A stretch of 64,000 nucleotides of DNA from Olleya namhaensis (GCF_900114005.1 NZ_FORM01000003.1:1-64000); one strand, 5' to 3'; shown: positions 54,261-63,039, numbered from the stretch's first letter. Program-made: numbers and translations. Notes: generated by a model from the letters alone, not told the origin.

Positions 54261-54630
54261 TGTCATTCTGCGCTACGACGCAGAATCTATTTTTAATTCC
54301 AATTTATTGACAGATCTTTCCAATTTGGATTTTCTTTTTCAATAAGCTCAATTTTCCATTGCTTGTTCCAGTTTTTAAGCTGTTTTTCACGTTTGATAGC
54401 TTCATTAATGTCTGCTATTATTTCGAAATACATTAGTCTATTTACATCATACTTTGAAGTAAATACAGAAGCTAACTTTTGTTTGTGTTCGATTAGTCTT
54501 CGTTCTAAATTGTTTGTTACTCCCATATATAATGTGCCATTTTTTTTACTAGAAAGGATATAAACATAGTATTGACGGTTATTTACTTTCATTTTTTTAT
54601 AGATCCTGCGTCAAAGCGCAGAATGACAAA
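54261..54630. mobile_element. GIY-YIG minimal unit with self-complementary ends
   Basis: About 370 bp. The left end (tgtcattctgcgctacgacg, from 54261) and the right end (54603-54630, its complement tttgtcattctgcgctttga...) are inverted to each other. Each end is also a hairpin (ATTCTGCG/CGCAGAAT, loop ctacga or tcaaag). Between them is only the 99-aa GIY-YIG gene; its start codon is about 8 bases from the right end hairpin. No target-site duplication could be assigned. Confidence 0.65.
54293..54592 (-). CDS. Single-domain GIY-YIG endonuclease-like protein
   Basis: 99 residues, nearly all GIY-YIG domain. The YVYILSSKKNGTLYMGVTNNLERRLIEH segment is the family's GIY-YIG core in a YVY...YMG form, with the catalytic Arg in the ERR region. 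YFEIIADINEAIKREKQLKNWNKQWKIELIE carries the conserved Glu, and the C-terminus ends NWKDLSINWN. Such small proteins may be UvrC-like nucleases, homing-type nucleases or mobile element proteins. Here it is the sole gene between inverted palindromes; its 3' end recurs as a remnant at 54111. No contribution to the surrounding operon is evident. Confidence 0.85.
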   Translation of the reverse strand: MKVNNRQYYVYILSSKKNGTLYMGVTNNLERRLIEHKQKLASVFTSKYDVNRLMYFEIIADINEAIKREKQLKNWNKQWKIELIEKENPNWKDLSINWN

Positions 54631-54714
54631 CTATTATTACTTCGTTTAAGTTTAAAACTAATACAGTATTCTACACTCTAATTACTTTGAATCTTACTTA
54701 TTTTACTTTTTGTA

Positions 54715-54743
54715 GATCCTGCGTCGTAGCGCAGAATGACAAA
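54715..54743. repeat. Solo end palindrome of the GIY-YIG element
   Basis: gatcctgcgtcgtagcgcag...aatgac is the same hairpin (stem atcCTGCG/CGCAGaat, loop tcgtag) as at 54601-54630, in the same direction, four bases before the stop codon of the AAA+ gene at 54747. No partner left end is found, so it may mark a third decayed unit. Confidence 0.6.
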
Positions 54744-54746
54744 TTG

Positions 54747-56708
54747 TTATTTACTAACACCGTATTGTTCTCTAGCTTTAGTTTCAATATTTAATTGATT
54801 TACTCTAGCATCCACTTTACGTTTAAAATCTGTATCTGCAATAGTTGCAACGTTATCTAAATAACGCACAACCTCTTGTCTTCTAATATCTGAAAAGTCT
54901 AATCCTTTCATGTTGGCACGCATTAGTTCTTGTAACATTCCAAATTTAGTATCGTAATCTTTTTTGAAATACGTTTCAGGATTCTCAAACCAATCTGGTT
55001 CTAAATCAAAATCCGTTAAACGTAGCGATACTGATTTTTGAATATTACGTACATCACGAGATGAGAAAAATGGAAATATTTTCTGAATTTCGGTATATAA
55101 ATTAGCATAAAACATATGCTCTGTATCTTTATATTTTGCCTCTACTTTTTCAAATGTTTCTAAAACGCGTTGCTCAGTTGGGTTGTCTACTTTTTCTAAA
55201 ATATCTCCCAAGTTTTTAGCAACATGTTGCGCATCTAAATAGTTGTAATCTGAAGGATTACTCATATTTACAAAATCAGGCATTGTACTATCTAGTTTTC
55301 TCCACCAGATATGATCTTGATCAATAAAATCATGCTCATTACGTGCACCATCAATTTTAAATCGTCCTTGAACACGAGAAATAACTGCTTTATCTAACAT
55401 TTCTGGAAGGTTGGTAAATAACCCTACCGAGCTATTTCCGTAATTAACAGCATACGCCCCTTCCGTGTATCTTAAAAAGACACCAATAACTTCTTTTACA
55501 CCGGCAGATACACCTTGCGCTGTACGTTCTTGCAAATTGTTTTCTGCATCATCAATTGGTGCAAAAATAAGTTTAGTTGGATCCTGCATTGGTTTCATCC
55601 AATCTACCATCTTTTCTGCCGATCCACCTTGAAATGTACTAATTAAAGTATCCGGCATTGGATGGAATAAAAATGGAATGTCTAAATGGTCACAATGCTC
55701 TTTTAATCGTGTAGCAATAGCTGCAATTAGCATACTTTTTCCTGTTCCAGGAATACCGTACCCCATAAAAACTGGCATAAAACCACCTAGTTCTTGGAAC
55801 GGGTTTTTCTTTGCTTCAAAATCGTAACTCAACATACGCTCTGTTAAACGACGTGCAAAGTGTTTTGCATCTCTGTTACCAACGATTTGTTCGAATTGTA
55901 TTTTGTTAAACTCAACACTTTTTGCTGTGCCCTGAAATGTATTTTCCCATCCTGAAATGGCAAAATCACTATTTTCTAATTTATAAGTTCTGTCAACAAT
56001 AGTCTCTGTATACTCTAAACTACTTCTTCTTAAACTAATCTCTGCCAACAACGCCTCAAAATAGACAACTGTAAAATCTGCAACATCTTTATCCGATTTA
56101 ACAATATCCGGATGTGCTAAATATTTATCAAAATAAAATAAGGCGCAAGACACCCCTTTTAAAGGAGACATTAAAGACAATTCTGGTATACCAGCAAACT
56201 TTTGTTTCATAACACTTAAATCGTCAGAAGCATGTGGCTTTAATAAGTGTAATATTTTATAAGCCGAAGCAAATAACATAAAAGCAGTTGCGGTTTGCAT
56301 TTTACTTTCAAACTCACGTTTACCATCATTATCTAATGCCGATTTACGCTCGTTAAGACTAGATAATCCCGACGCATCATAATAACTATCTTTTATCCAA
56401 ATACCTAAAGTTAATCCTTCTTGTACTGCGTATAATGTTTGATTTAAAAGAATTGGTATAGCTACCGAGTCTGGCAATAATCGTTTTTTTAATGCCAGTA
56501 TTGTTTTTGAAACCGATGTAATTGACGCTGACGATCCATTATTTGCTTTTGATAAATACAGTAGGATCGACTCGTCTTTAGCATCTTTGTCTTTATTTTT
56601 TGCACGCGACCCTTGCTCCCAACTTATACTTTTTAAGTATGATGAGGCTTCGTCACGTAAAACGTCTAATTCTGATTTTTTTATAGGGAAAGTTGAGTTG
56701 TGTTCCAT
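54747..56708 (-). CDS. AAA+ ATPase of unknown function
   Basis: 653 residues. A ~270-residue N-terminal helical domain precedes one AAA+ module: Walker A GYGIPGTGKSML near residue 320, Walker B LIFAPIDDAEN near 382 (D-D rather than D-E), sensor/arginine-finger region ISRVQGRFKIDG near 448. A C-terminal lid (~520-640) has EKVEAKYKDTEHMFYANLY. The full ATP-binding set is present. It resembles AAA+ remodelers rather than a protease or helicase. It lies between the 352-aa gene (75 bp) and the GIY-YIG insertion. Confidence 0.8.
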   Translation of the reverse strand: MEHNSTFPIKKSELDVLRDEASSYLKSISWEQGSRAKNKDKDAKDESILLYLSKANNGSSASITSVSKTILALKKRLLPDSVAIPILLNQTLYAVQEGLTLGIWIKDSYYDASGLSSLNERKSALDNDGKREFESKMQTATAFMLFASAYKILHLLKPHASDDLSVMKQKFAGIPELSLMSPLKGVSCALFYFDKYLAHPDIVKSDKDVADFTVVYFEALLAEISLRRSSLEYTETIVDRTYKLENSDFAISGWENTFQGTAKSVEFNKIQFEQIVGNRDAKHFARRLTERMLSYDFEAKKNPFQELGGFMPVFMGYGIPGTGKSMLIAAIATRLKEHCDHLDIPFLFHPMPDTLISTFQGGSAEKMVDWMKPMQDPTKLIFAPIDDAENNLQERTAQGVSAGVKEVIGVFLRYTEGAYAVNYGNSSVGLFTNLPEMLDKAVISRVQGRFKIDGARNEHDFIDQDHIWWRKLDSTMPDFVNMSNPSDYNYLDAQHVAKNLGDILEKVDNPTEQRVLETFEKVEAKYKDTEHMFYANLYTEIQKIFPFFSSRDVRNIQKSVSLRLTDFDLEPDWFENPETYFKKDYDTKFGMLQELMRANMKGLDFSDIRRQEVVRYLDNVATIADTDFKRKVDARVNQLNIETKAREQYGVSK

Positions 56709-56783
56709 GGTTTATTAGTCTTCAGTGTGTAATACGTATTTATCAATATTTTATAAAGCTAACTACGACCACTGTTATTGATT

Positions 56784-57842
56784 TTATTTTTCTATTATTA
56801 AATCCGCTACTTGAAATGGTGGCTTTGCCAACTTATTCATAATCTCTGGATTTTTGTTGTATAGTAATTGAATGATACGGTGTGGTGCAAACACATAACC
56901 TTCCTTGATTGGAGTGCTCCAATTTTGAAGTGTTTGTTTGCTAAAGTACCCTCCCTCTTTAAATTCTCCTCCAGTAAATACTTCGTGAATTTTAAAAGAT
57001 AATGCATAGGCTTCTAAAGGGATTTCCTTTTTACCTATTGCTTCTAAAATAGTATGCGTTAAGTCGTTATCATCCTTTGCAAACACGTTATGAAACGCAC
57101 CTATATCTAGACGTTTTATGTGTTTTGGATATACGTTTTTTAAACGTCTATCAATACCATAAGCCATGGTATCCATATTCATTTTACGATCAGCTACTGC
57201 TTTTAATGCCTCGTAAATTTCTTCTTTATTTGTAAATGGATCTTTACCATCATAGTCAAAGTACATAAAGCATACAAAAGGTCTGTTTAAAGACACATCG
57301 TAAAAACTCCAACTAGTCATATAGTCTGCTTCGCTACCTTCCGGTGCTTTTATAATTTTACCTTGAACAAAACGATTGAATATGTATTGTTGCTCTACTG
57401 AAGTGTAATAGACAATTGAGGCTGCTTGAAATAATTTATCACGTCTTACGGGTTGTTTTTTACGCAATAATTGATCTAGAAATTCGTCTTGAAGTACAGA
57501 GACGTCTTTTAATTTGTTTAAATAGTTGTCGCGTAAAGACAGGTCGTTAAATAGATATCTAAATTCTAAATAATTTGGGAAACCTGAATCTGTAACATCT
57601 ATCTTCATGTTATCTTCCTCGTCATACATGTATTTGACACGCATGGCCTCTATGGAGTACAATAACAGGTCGCAGTATTGTTTGAAGAATATAACTTCTT
57701 GTGGTGTACATAAGCCATTTTGTTGAACGCCAACTATTAGCTCTTTTAAGGCAAAATCTACCTTTTTATGATAAAACACATATTGATCTTTGCTATTTAA
57801 AATAGCCGAATCTAATGGTGTTACAATGTGGTTTATACTCAT
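56784..57842 (-). CDS. Soluble protein of unknown function next to the AAA+ ATPase
   Basis: 352 residues, no signal peptide or membrane segments. Largely helical N-terminal half (LNSKDQYVFYHKKVDFALKELIVGVQ), then a beta-rich part with FYDVSLNRPFVCFMYFDYDGKDPFTN (~190-215) and a conserved-looking C-terminal helix (APHRIIQLLYNKNPEIMNKLAKPP). Unknown family. Its position directly upstream of the AAA+ gene and downstream of the coiled-coil gene suggests it acts with them, but that is inference from order only. Confidence 0.7.
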   Translation of the reverse strand: MSINHIVTPLDSAILNSKDQYVFYHKKVDFALKELIVGVQQNGLCTPQEVIFFKQYCDLLLYSIEAMRVKYMYDEEDNMKIDVTDSGFPNYLEFRYLFNDLSLRDNYLNKLKDVSVLQDEFLDQLLRKKQPVRRDKLFQAASIVYYTSVEQQYIFNRFVQGKIIKAPEGSEADYMTSWSFYDVSLNRPFVCFMYFDYDGKDPFTNKEEIYEALKAVADRKMNMDTMAYGIDRRLKNVYPKHIKRLDIGAFHNVFAKDDNDLTHTILEAIGKKEIPLEAYALSFKIHEVFTGGEFKEGGYFSKQTLQNWSTPIKEGYVFAPHRIIQLLYNKNPEIMNKLAKPPFQVADLIIEK

Positions 57843-57965
57843 TTTAAATTTTCAATATTCAGTTGTAAGAAACAGTGTTTACTAAATCAAGATTAATTAG
57901 CTTAACTGTTTTGACTTTATTAAATTATGATAGCATGTTTATACGCACTTTAACACCTGAGTAAG

Positions 57966-58064
57966 CGCGTTAAGGATTGAAGTGGCATCCTTTTGCTTTT
58001 TTGCAAAAGATATAGCGTAAAGCCTGACCTACTTTAGCCCTTAATAGCTAAAGTAGGTTACGCT
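57966..58064. ncRNA. Structured intergenic element, possible small RNA or terminator-like motif
   Basis: The 231-bp gap between two minus-strand genes holds several nested hairpins: cttttgc/gcaaaag (57990-58009), a perfect 12-bp stem acctactttagc/gctaaagtaggt (58027-58058), and GCGTAA...TTACGC enclosing it. The block taaggattgaagtggcatcc is one I recall in gaps of other Bacteroidota genomes, but I cannot verify that here. Strand is unknown; it lies just after the stop of the coiled-coil gene. Confidence 0.35.
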
Positions 58065-58073
58065 CTATTAATT

Positions 58074-59414
58074 TTAAGACAATAAATCGTCGTTTGATGC
58101 TTCTGGTTTTGGTGCTCCTGCTGGTGCATCATCTCCTGAAGGCGTTGTATTATCTGAGTTGTAATACTCTTCAAAAATCTCTTTCATGTCAATTCCGTAA
58201 CGGTCTGCAAAATTCTTTTGAATATCCACATCTTTTGCTCTAATCTCATGCAAAGCCTCTGCATAACTACGGTATACACCTTGCATAACTTTTTCGTGAA
58301 CTGGGATATTATCCATCATTTCTTGACGTGCTTTAGCACTTGCTGTATGCATTGATGCTAATGTCTCTCCAATATGCTCGTCCGTTTTAACTCCTAAATG
58401 CTCTAAAATAGCAGCAAATTCTTGATCTGTACGTGCTTTTAAAGCTACTACATAACCGTCATAATACTTTAAACGCTCTTCTGTATCCGACTTTAATTTA
58501 GCACGGTGCGTTTGTAAGTTACTACGTAAAGACGTTAATACTTTAATAGTTAAATTATGCTTGTGTACAAAACTGTCTTTAGATGCTGCAAGTGTTGTGT
58601 AGGCGTTTTTAAGTCCTTCTAACTCTTCTATCTCTTGTTCTAATTTAGTGACTTGAGATAATGCCTCAGAGTACTGTGGTGATTGTTTATCTGCAACTTC
58701 TTCTAATGCTTGACGTGCTTGCTTTAATGCAGCATATTGTGTCTCTAATTTAGCTTCTGTTTCTGCTTTTTTCTCTAGGGCTTTAGTATGGTTTTTAGAG
58801 GCTTCTACGATAGCTACTTGCAGCTTATCTTCTACTTCTTTAATTTCTACCTCACGATTTTTAAGACGTGTTACTGCTGCTTGAGATTTGTATGACAACT
58901 CACTTAATAGTGTTTGGATGTCTGCGCTCTCTATACGCTCTTGAAACATTGCTTTTGCTTTGTTGTCTGCTCCTGCACGTACTTTTTCTGATGCTTCTAA
59001 AGCTTTTTCTGCTGCTTTGATTTTGCTTTTACGTCCCCAAAGGTTATTCCACCATGTGTCAGGCTTATTTTGTGCGTCTTCTAATTCGATTTTTGAACGC
59101 TCTAATGCTTTTTGAGCATCGTCAATAACTTTTTGCTCTTTTGCGTTTAATGATGAAAAACGCTCAAACAAGATACCAACCTCATCTTGGTAGTCTGTTA
59201 AATCTTTAATAGCATCTAAAAGCGTTGTACGATCTTTCTCTGCCATACCAACAACATCATCCAAAGTTGCGTTTAAGATTTTTTGACGACTTTCTGGATC
59301 GTCCTCTTGCGCTAACTTAGACTTCATGGTATCAATTGCTTTTCCCCAATTGACATCTACTTTTTCGGTTTTTTCATTAGAGTTTGTTTCTAATAAATCA
59401 AAATCATCAGACAT
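58074..59414 (-). CDS. Coiled-coil protein, first gene of the AAA+ run
   Basis: 446 residues, almost entirely helical and highly charged. Coiled coil spans ~95-320 (ALERSKIELEDAQNKPDTW, KKAETEAKLETQYAALKQ, EALSQVTKLEQEIEELE). The N-terminus is acidic, and the C-terminus (~375-425) has VHEKVMQGVYRSYAEALHEIRAKDVDIQKNF, followed by a disordered Pro/Ala/Asp tail. The layout recalls TelA-type proteins of tellurite-resistance clusters, but no such signature is certain. It appears to head the minus-strand run with the 352-aa and AAA+ genes. Confidence 0.7.
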   Translation of the reverse strand: MSDDFDLLETNSNEKTEKVDVNWGKAIDTMKSKLAQEDDPESRQKILNATLDDVVGMAEKDRTTLLDAIKDLTDYQDEVGILFERFSSLNAKEQKVIDDAQKALERSKIELEDAQNKPDTWWNNLWGRKSKIKAAEKALEASEKVRAGADNKAKAMFQERIESADIQTLLSELSYKSQAAVTRLKNREVEIKEVEDKLQVAIVEASKNHTKALEKKAETEAKLETQYAALKQARQALEEVADKQSPQYSEALSQVTKLEQEIEELEGLKNAYTTLAASKDSFVHKHNLTIKVLTSLRSNLQTHRAKLKSDTEERLKYYDGYVVALKARTDQEFAAILEHLGVKTDEHIGETLASMHTASAKARQEMMDNIPVHEKVMQGVYRSYAEALHEIRAKDVDIQKNFADRYGIDMKEIFEEYYNSDNTTPSGDDAPAGAPKPEASNDDLLS

Positions 59415-59583
59415 ATATATTCTTGTTTTTAAGGTTGGATAAAATTTATGTAAGCAATTTCGTTAAAAAATATTAGTTAAGAAAATATTTATTGCTCATA
59501 ATATAAGTATTAATTGTTATTAAAATGTTACAGATTATTATCAAGAATTAAAAAACAAGTATCTTTAAAACAAAAATCTAAAA

Positions 59584-60363
59584 ATGAAAAGACTATTATT
59601 TACCTTACTTACATTAACCTTATTACTAACTAGTTGTAAAAATCAAGAGAAAACTGATACCGCTAAAGCTGAAAAACCAACAACCTCAACTACTAAAAAC
59701 AGTTTAGAAATTATACCAATTACGCATGCTACATTGGTTTTAAATTATGCAAACGAAACTATTTACGTAGATCCAACTGGTGGAAAAGAAGCTTTTGAAG
59801 GTCAAAAACAACCAACTTTAGTTTTAGTTACAGATATACACGGTGACCACTTTGATATTGAGACTTTAAAAGCATTAGATTTAAAAAACGCATTATTAGT
59901 TGCTCCTCAAGCGGTAGTAGATAAGTTTCCTGAAGATTTTAAGCCAACTATTAAAGTTATGGCTAATGATGACATTGCAATGGTTAATACGGTTACTATA
60001 CAAGCAATACCTATGTACAATTTGCGTGAGGAAGCTTTAAAGTTTCATGCTAAAGGACGTGGAAATGGATATGTACTAACTATTGGTGAAGAACGTATTT
60101 ACATCTCTGGAGATACAGAAGACATCCCTGAAATGAGACAGCTTACAAGCATAGACAAAGCTTTTGTTTGCATGAACTTACCTTACACCATGACAGTAGA
60201 AAGTGCAGCTAGTGCAGTATTAGATTTTAAACCTAAACAAGTGTATCCTTATCATTACAGAGGAACAGAGGGTTTAAGTGATGTTGCTAAATTTAAAACT
60301 TTAGTTAACGCTGGTAATTCTGAAATTGAGGTTATACAGTTAGATTGGTATCCTAAAAATTAA
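59584..60363 (+). CDS. Metallo-beta-lactamase-fold lipoprotein
   Basis: 259 residues. Lipoprotein signal with Cys18 (LLTSC). The MBL-fold metal motif H-x-D-H is at His86-Gly-Asp88-His89 in TDIHGDHFD, and the later GDTEDIPE (~177-184) and YPYHYRGTEG (~220) supply further ligands. The sequence belongs to the UlaG/ZnD-like hydrolase group often called MBL-fold metallo-hydrolase. Envelope-located by lipid anchor; substrate unknown. Three very small membrane protein genes follow on the same strand. Confidence 0.88.
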   Translation: MKRLLFTLLTLTLLLTSCKNQEKTDTAKAEKPTTSTTKNSLEIIPITHATLVLNYANETIYVDPTGGKEAFEGQKQPTLVLVTDIHGDHFDIETLKALDLKNALLVAPQAVVDKFPEDFKPTIKVMANDDIAMVNTVTIQAIPMYNLREEALKFHAKGRGNGYVLTIGEERIYISGDTEDIPEMRQLTSIDKAFVCMNLPYTMTVESAASAVLDFKPKQVYPYHYRGTEGLSDVAKFKTLVNAGNSEIEVIQLDWYPKN

Positions 60364-60404
60364 TTATTATATTTGGAATGGATAAATCAACAAATTAACA
60401 GTTT

Positions 60405-60584
60405 ATGACACCTAAAATTTTATTTATTTTACAAAGTTTAACGGAAACTACCACAACTGTTAGAACTGAAAAAATAATAACAATTCTGTCTATTGCTTTA
60501 ATAACAATGACTATTTTAGTTACGCTAAATATTTATAAAGTATACCAACTAAAAAAGGAAATTAAGCTACTTAAAACTAAATAA
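60405..60584 (+). CDS. 59-aa single-helix membrane protein
   Basis: ATG 60405 to TAA 60584. A hydrophobic helix at ~21-43 (KIITILSIALITMTILVTLNIY) is followed by a Lys-rich C-terminus (KVYQLKKEIKLLKTK). It is 41 bp after the lipoprotein gene and 5 bp before the next small gene. Function unknown; coding status rests on the open frame and clean membrane pattern. Confidence 0.5.
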   Translation: MTPKILFILQSLTETTTTVRTEKIITILSIALITMTILVTLNIYKVYQLKKEIKLLKTK

Positions 60585-60589
60585 CCTTT

Positions 60590-60772
60590 ATGTTAGCTTT
60601 TCAAATAATATATTGTATACTAATTACATTAATGTTTTTATTTCCTATTTACCGATCTTATATTTTAAGAAGAAAATGGAATAAAGCATTAAGTCAATTT
60701 GATACTAAAAATAGTAAAATTGAAAGCATAGATTTATTCAATTACAAAACTAATAATAATCACATATATTAA
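60590..60772 (+). CDS. 60-aa single-helix membrane protein
   Basis: Hydrophobic residues 2-24 (LAFQIIYCILITLMFLFPIYRS) and a basic stretch right after it (YILRRKWNKAL) give a clear inside-positive topology. It starts five bases after the previous small gene. No similarity to a known family is recognised; possibly a small regulatory membrane peptide. Confidence 0.5.
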   Translation: MLAFQIIYCILITLMFLFPIYRSYILRRKWNKALSQFDTKNSKIESIDLFNYKTNNNHIY

Positions 60773-60826
60773 AGTCTACACTAACTTTAACCTTAATTAA
60801 AACCCTTTAAAATTTATAATTAAAAT

Positions 60827-61024
60827 ATGAGCACGTTATTTATTACTCTGCTATTTGGTTTTGTATTTGTTATTTTTTGCGCATTATTAGGTTCACAAAA
60901 AATAAAAATGAGGAAAAACCAAATTGCGCTTGATGAAGAAAACAAAAAAATAGAAGCGTTATTGAATAAACAAAATAACAGTAATGATTACAACGATTTT
61001 ACGGACGGTCATTTATATCAATAA
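60827..61024 (+). CDS. 65-aa single-helix membrane protein
   Basis: An N-terminal helix (residues 3-24, TLFITLLFGFVFVIFCALLG) is followed by a charged, partly coiled-coil tail (KMRKNQIALDEENKKIEALL). It is 54 bp after the 60-aa gene and ends before a strong terminator at 61035. Unknown function, but the layout resembles the other two small proteins. Confidence 0.5.
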   Translation: MSTLFITLLFGFVFVIFCALLGSQKIKMRKNQIALDEENKKIEALLNKQNNSNDYNDFTDGHLYQ

Positions 61025-61034
61025 AAATAAGACA

Positions 61035-61069
61035 TAAAAAAAAGCAGACTAATTAGTCTGCTTTTTTTA
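61035..61069. terminator. Bidirectional terminator
   Basis: Perfect 20-base palindrome (agcagactaa and complement) with A and T tracts, between the small genes and the convergent ettA. Confidence 0.9.
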
Positions 61070-61088
61070 TGCTTAAAAATCAATAAAC

Positions 61089-62780
61089 TTATCTTACTAA
61101 TTTTTTATACTTAATACGTTTTGGCATTAAATCTCCACCTAAACGACTCTTCTTATTTTCTTCATACTCACTAAATCCACCTTCAAAGAAATACACTTGA
61201 GAATCTCCTTCAAATGCTAAGATATGAGTACACACTCTATCTAAAAACCATCTGTCGTGAGAAATCACTACTGCACATCCTGCAAAGCTTTCTAAACCTT
61301 CTTCCAATGCACGTAATGTATTTACATCTAAATCATTGGTAGGCTCATCTAAAAGTAATACGTTACCTTCTTCCTTAAGTGTCATTGCTAAGTGTAAACG
61401 GTTACGCTCTCCACCAGACAATAGTTTTACCTTTTTGTTTTGCTCTCCTCCTGAGAAATTAAAACGACTTAAATAAGCTCTAGAATTTACTTCTTTTCCA
61501 CCCATCATAACCAACTCTTGCTCATCACTAAAGTTTTGCCAAATTGTTTTTTCAGGATCTATATTTGAGTGTGCTTGATCAACATAAGAGACCTTTGCAG
61601 TTTCTCCTGTTTTAAACTCACCTTTATCAGGAGTTTCTTCTCCCATAATCATTCTAAAAATAGTGGTCTTACCTGCTCCGTTAGGACCAATAATACCAAC
61701 TATACCTGCTTGAGGTAAACTAAAGTTTAGATCTTCGTATAATAATTTATCATCAAAAGCTTTACTTACACCAACTGCTTCAATAACATTGGTTCCTAAA
61801 CGTGGTCCATTAGGAATGTAAATCTCAAGTTTTTCATCCAGTTGTTTCTGGTCTTGACTCATTAACTTGTCATAGTTTTTCAAACGTGCTTTTTGCTTTG
61901 TTTGACGTCCTTTAGCTCCTTGCTTAACCCATTCTAACTCACGCTCTAAAGTCTTTTGACGCTTAGACGCTGTTTTGCTTTCCTGAGCCATACGTTTAGA
62001 TTTTTGATCTAACCAAGATGAGTAGTTCCCTTTCCATGGGATACCTTCTCCTCTATCTAGTTCTAAAATCCATCCTGCTACGTTATCTAAAAAGTATCTA
62101 TCGTGGGTTACAGCAATTACTGTTCCTTTGTATTGTGCTAAGTGATGCTCTAACCAATGTACAGATTCTGCATCCAAGTGGTTGGTTGGCTCATCAAGTA
62201 ATAATACATCTGGCTCTTGAAGTAATAAACGACATAAAGCAACACGACGTCTTTCACCTCCAGATAATACACCTATCTTTTTATCACCATCCGGAGTACG
62301 TAACGCATCCATAGCAATTTCTAATTTGGTATCTAACTCCCAAGCATTAGAAGCATCAATTTGATCTTGAAGCTCGGCTTGACGATTCATTAGTTTTTCC
62401 ATCTTGTCTGCATCAGAGTATACTTCCTCTAAACCAAACTGATCGTTAATTTTATTGTATTCATCTAAAATAGCAACGGTTTCTGCTGCACCTTCACGTA
62501 CAATTTCCATTACTGTTTTGTCATTATCCAATTCTGGCTCTTGTTCTAAGTAACCAACAGAATATCCTGGAGAAAAGACTACGTCTCCTTGATAATTTTT
62601 ATCAACTCCAGCAATAATTTTAAGTAAAGTAGATTTACCAGAACCGTTAAGACCTAAGATTCCAATTTTTGCTCCATAAAAGAAACTTAAATATATGTTT
62701 TTAAGTACAGGTGTTTGTGCACTTTGAAATGTCTTGGTCAAACCAGACATTGAGAAAATTACTTTTTTATCGTCAGACAT
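61089..62780 (-). CDS. ettA: Energy-dependent translational throttle protein EttA
   Basis: 563 residues, an ABC-F protein with two ABC modules: Walker A GLNGSGKST near 43 and GPNGAGKTT near 362, signatures LSGGERRRVAL near 170 and LSGGERNRLHL near 468, and an arm/linker segment (KRMAQESKTASKRQKTLERE) between. Length matches EttA (~555). It binds ribosomes and gates the first peptide bond according to ATP/ADP ratio. No membrane domains, so not a transporter. The small membrane protein gene upstream starts 29 bp before it. Confidence 0.95.
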   Translation of the reverse strand: MSDDKKVIFSMSGLTKTFQSAQTPVLKNIYLSFFYGAKIGILGLNGSGKSTLLKIIAGVDKNYQGDVVFSPGYSVGYLEQEPELDNDKTVMEIVREGAAETVAILDEYNKINDQFGLEEVYSDADKMEKLMNRQAELQDQIDASNAWELDTKLEIAMDALRTPDGDKKIGVLSGGERRRVALCRLLLQEPDVLLLDEPTNHLDAESVHWLEHHLAQYKGTVIAVTHDRYFLDNVAGWILELDRGEGIPWKGNYSSWLDQKSKRMAQESKTASKRQKTLERELEWVKQGAKGRQTKQKARLKNYDKLMSQDQKQLDEKLEIYIPNGPRLGTNVIEAVGVSKAFDDKLLYEDLNFSLPQAGIVGIIGPNGAGKTTIFRMIMGEETPDKGEFKTGETAKVSYVDQAHSNIDPEKTIWQNFSDEQELVMMGGKEVNSRAYLSRFNFSGGEQNKKVKLLSGGERNRLHLAMTLKEEGNVLLLDEPTNDLDVNTLRALEEGLESFAGCAVVISHDRWFLDRVCTHILAFEGDSQVYFFEGGFSEYEENKKSRLGGDLMPKRIKYKKLVR

Positions 62781-62809
62781 TTATTGTAATGTTTTAATTA
62801 TTAATTTGA

Positions 62810-62992
62810 TTATACTCTTCCCTTAAGTGCGTTAAACACCCAAGCCACAGCAAAAAAACCGACACCAACAGCTGCAAAACCCCAACCTGCTACATCATCG
62901 TATCTAAAGGCTCCTAATGCGATTAATGCTAATCCTACTATTATCATTATTGTGGTAGCCCAAGCTAACACAGTATTTTTATTCATTGCCAT
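62810..62992 (-). CDS. Small membrane protein, CAL67264-like
   Basis: 60 residues with two hydrophobic helices (~10-28 VLAWATTIMIIVGLALIALG and ~35-55) and a short basic C-terminus. The sequence NKNTVLAWATT...GWGFAAVGVGFFAVAWVFNALKGR is one I associate with the CAL67264 family of flavobacterial small membrane proteins. It is 29 bp upstream of ettA on the same strand. Function unknown. Confidence 0.8.
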   Translation of the reverse strand: MAMNKNTVLAWATTIMIIVGLALIALGAFRYDDVAGWGFAAVGVGFFAVAWVFNALKGRV

Positions 62993-63039
62993 AATCTATT
63001 TTTAGTAAAATGTGAATTACAAATATCGTTTATTTCAAC

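Noticed and set aside
54293-54592. GIY-YIG gene as a toxin or intron homing enzyme
   Set aside because: No antitoxin partner and no intron or intein structure is seen; the paired hairpins fit a small mobile unit better.
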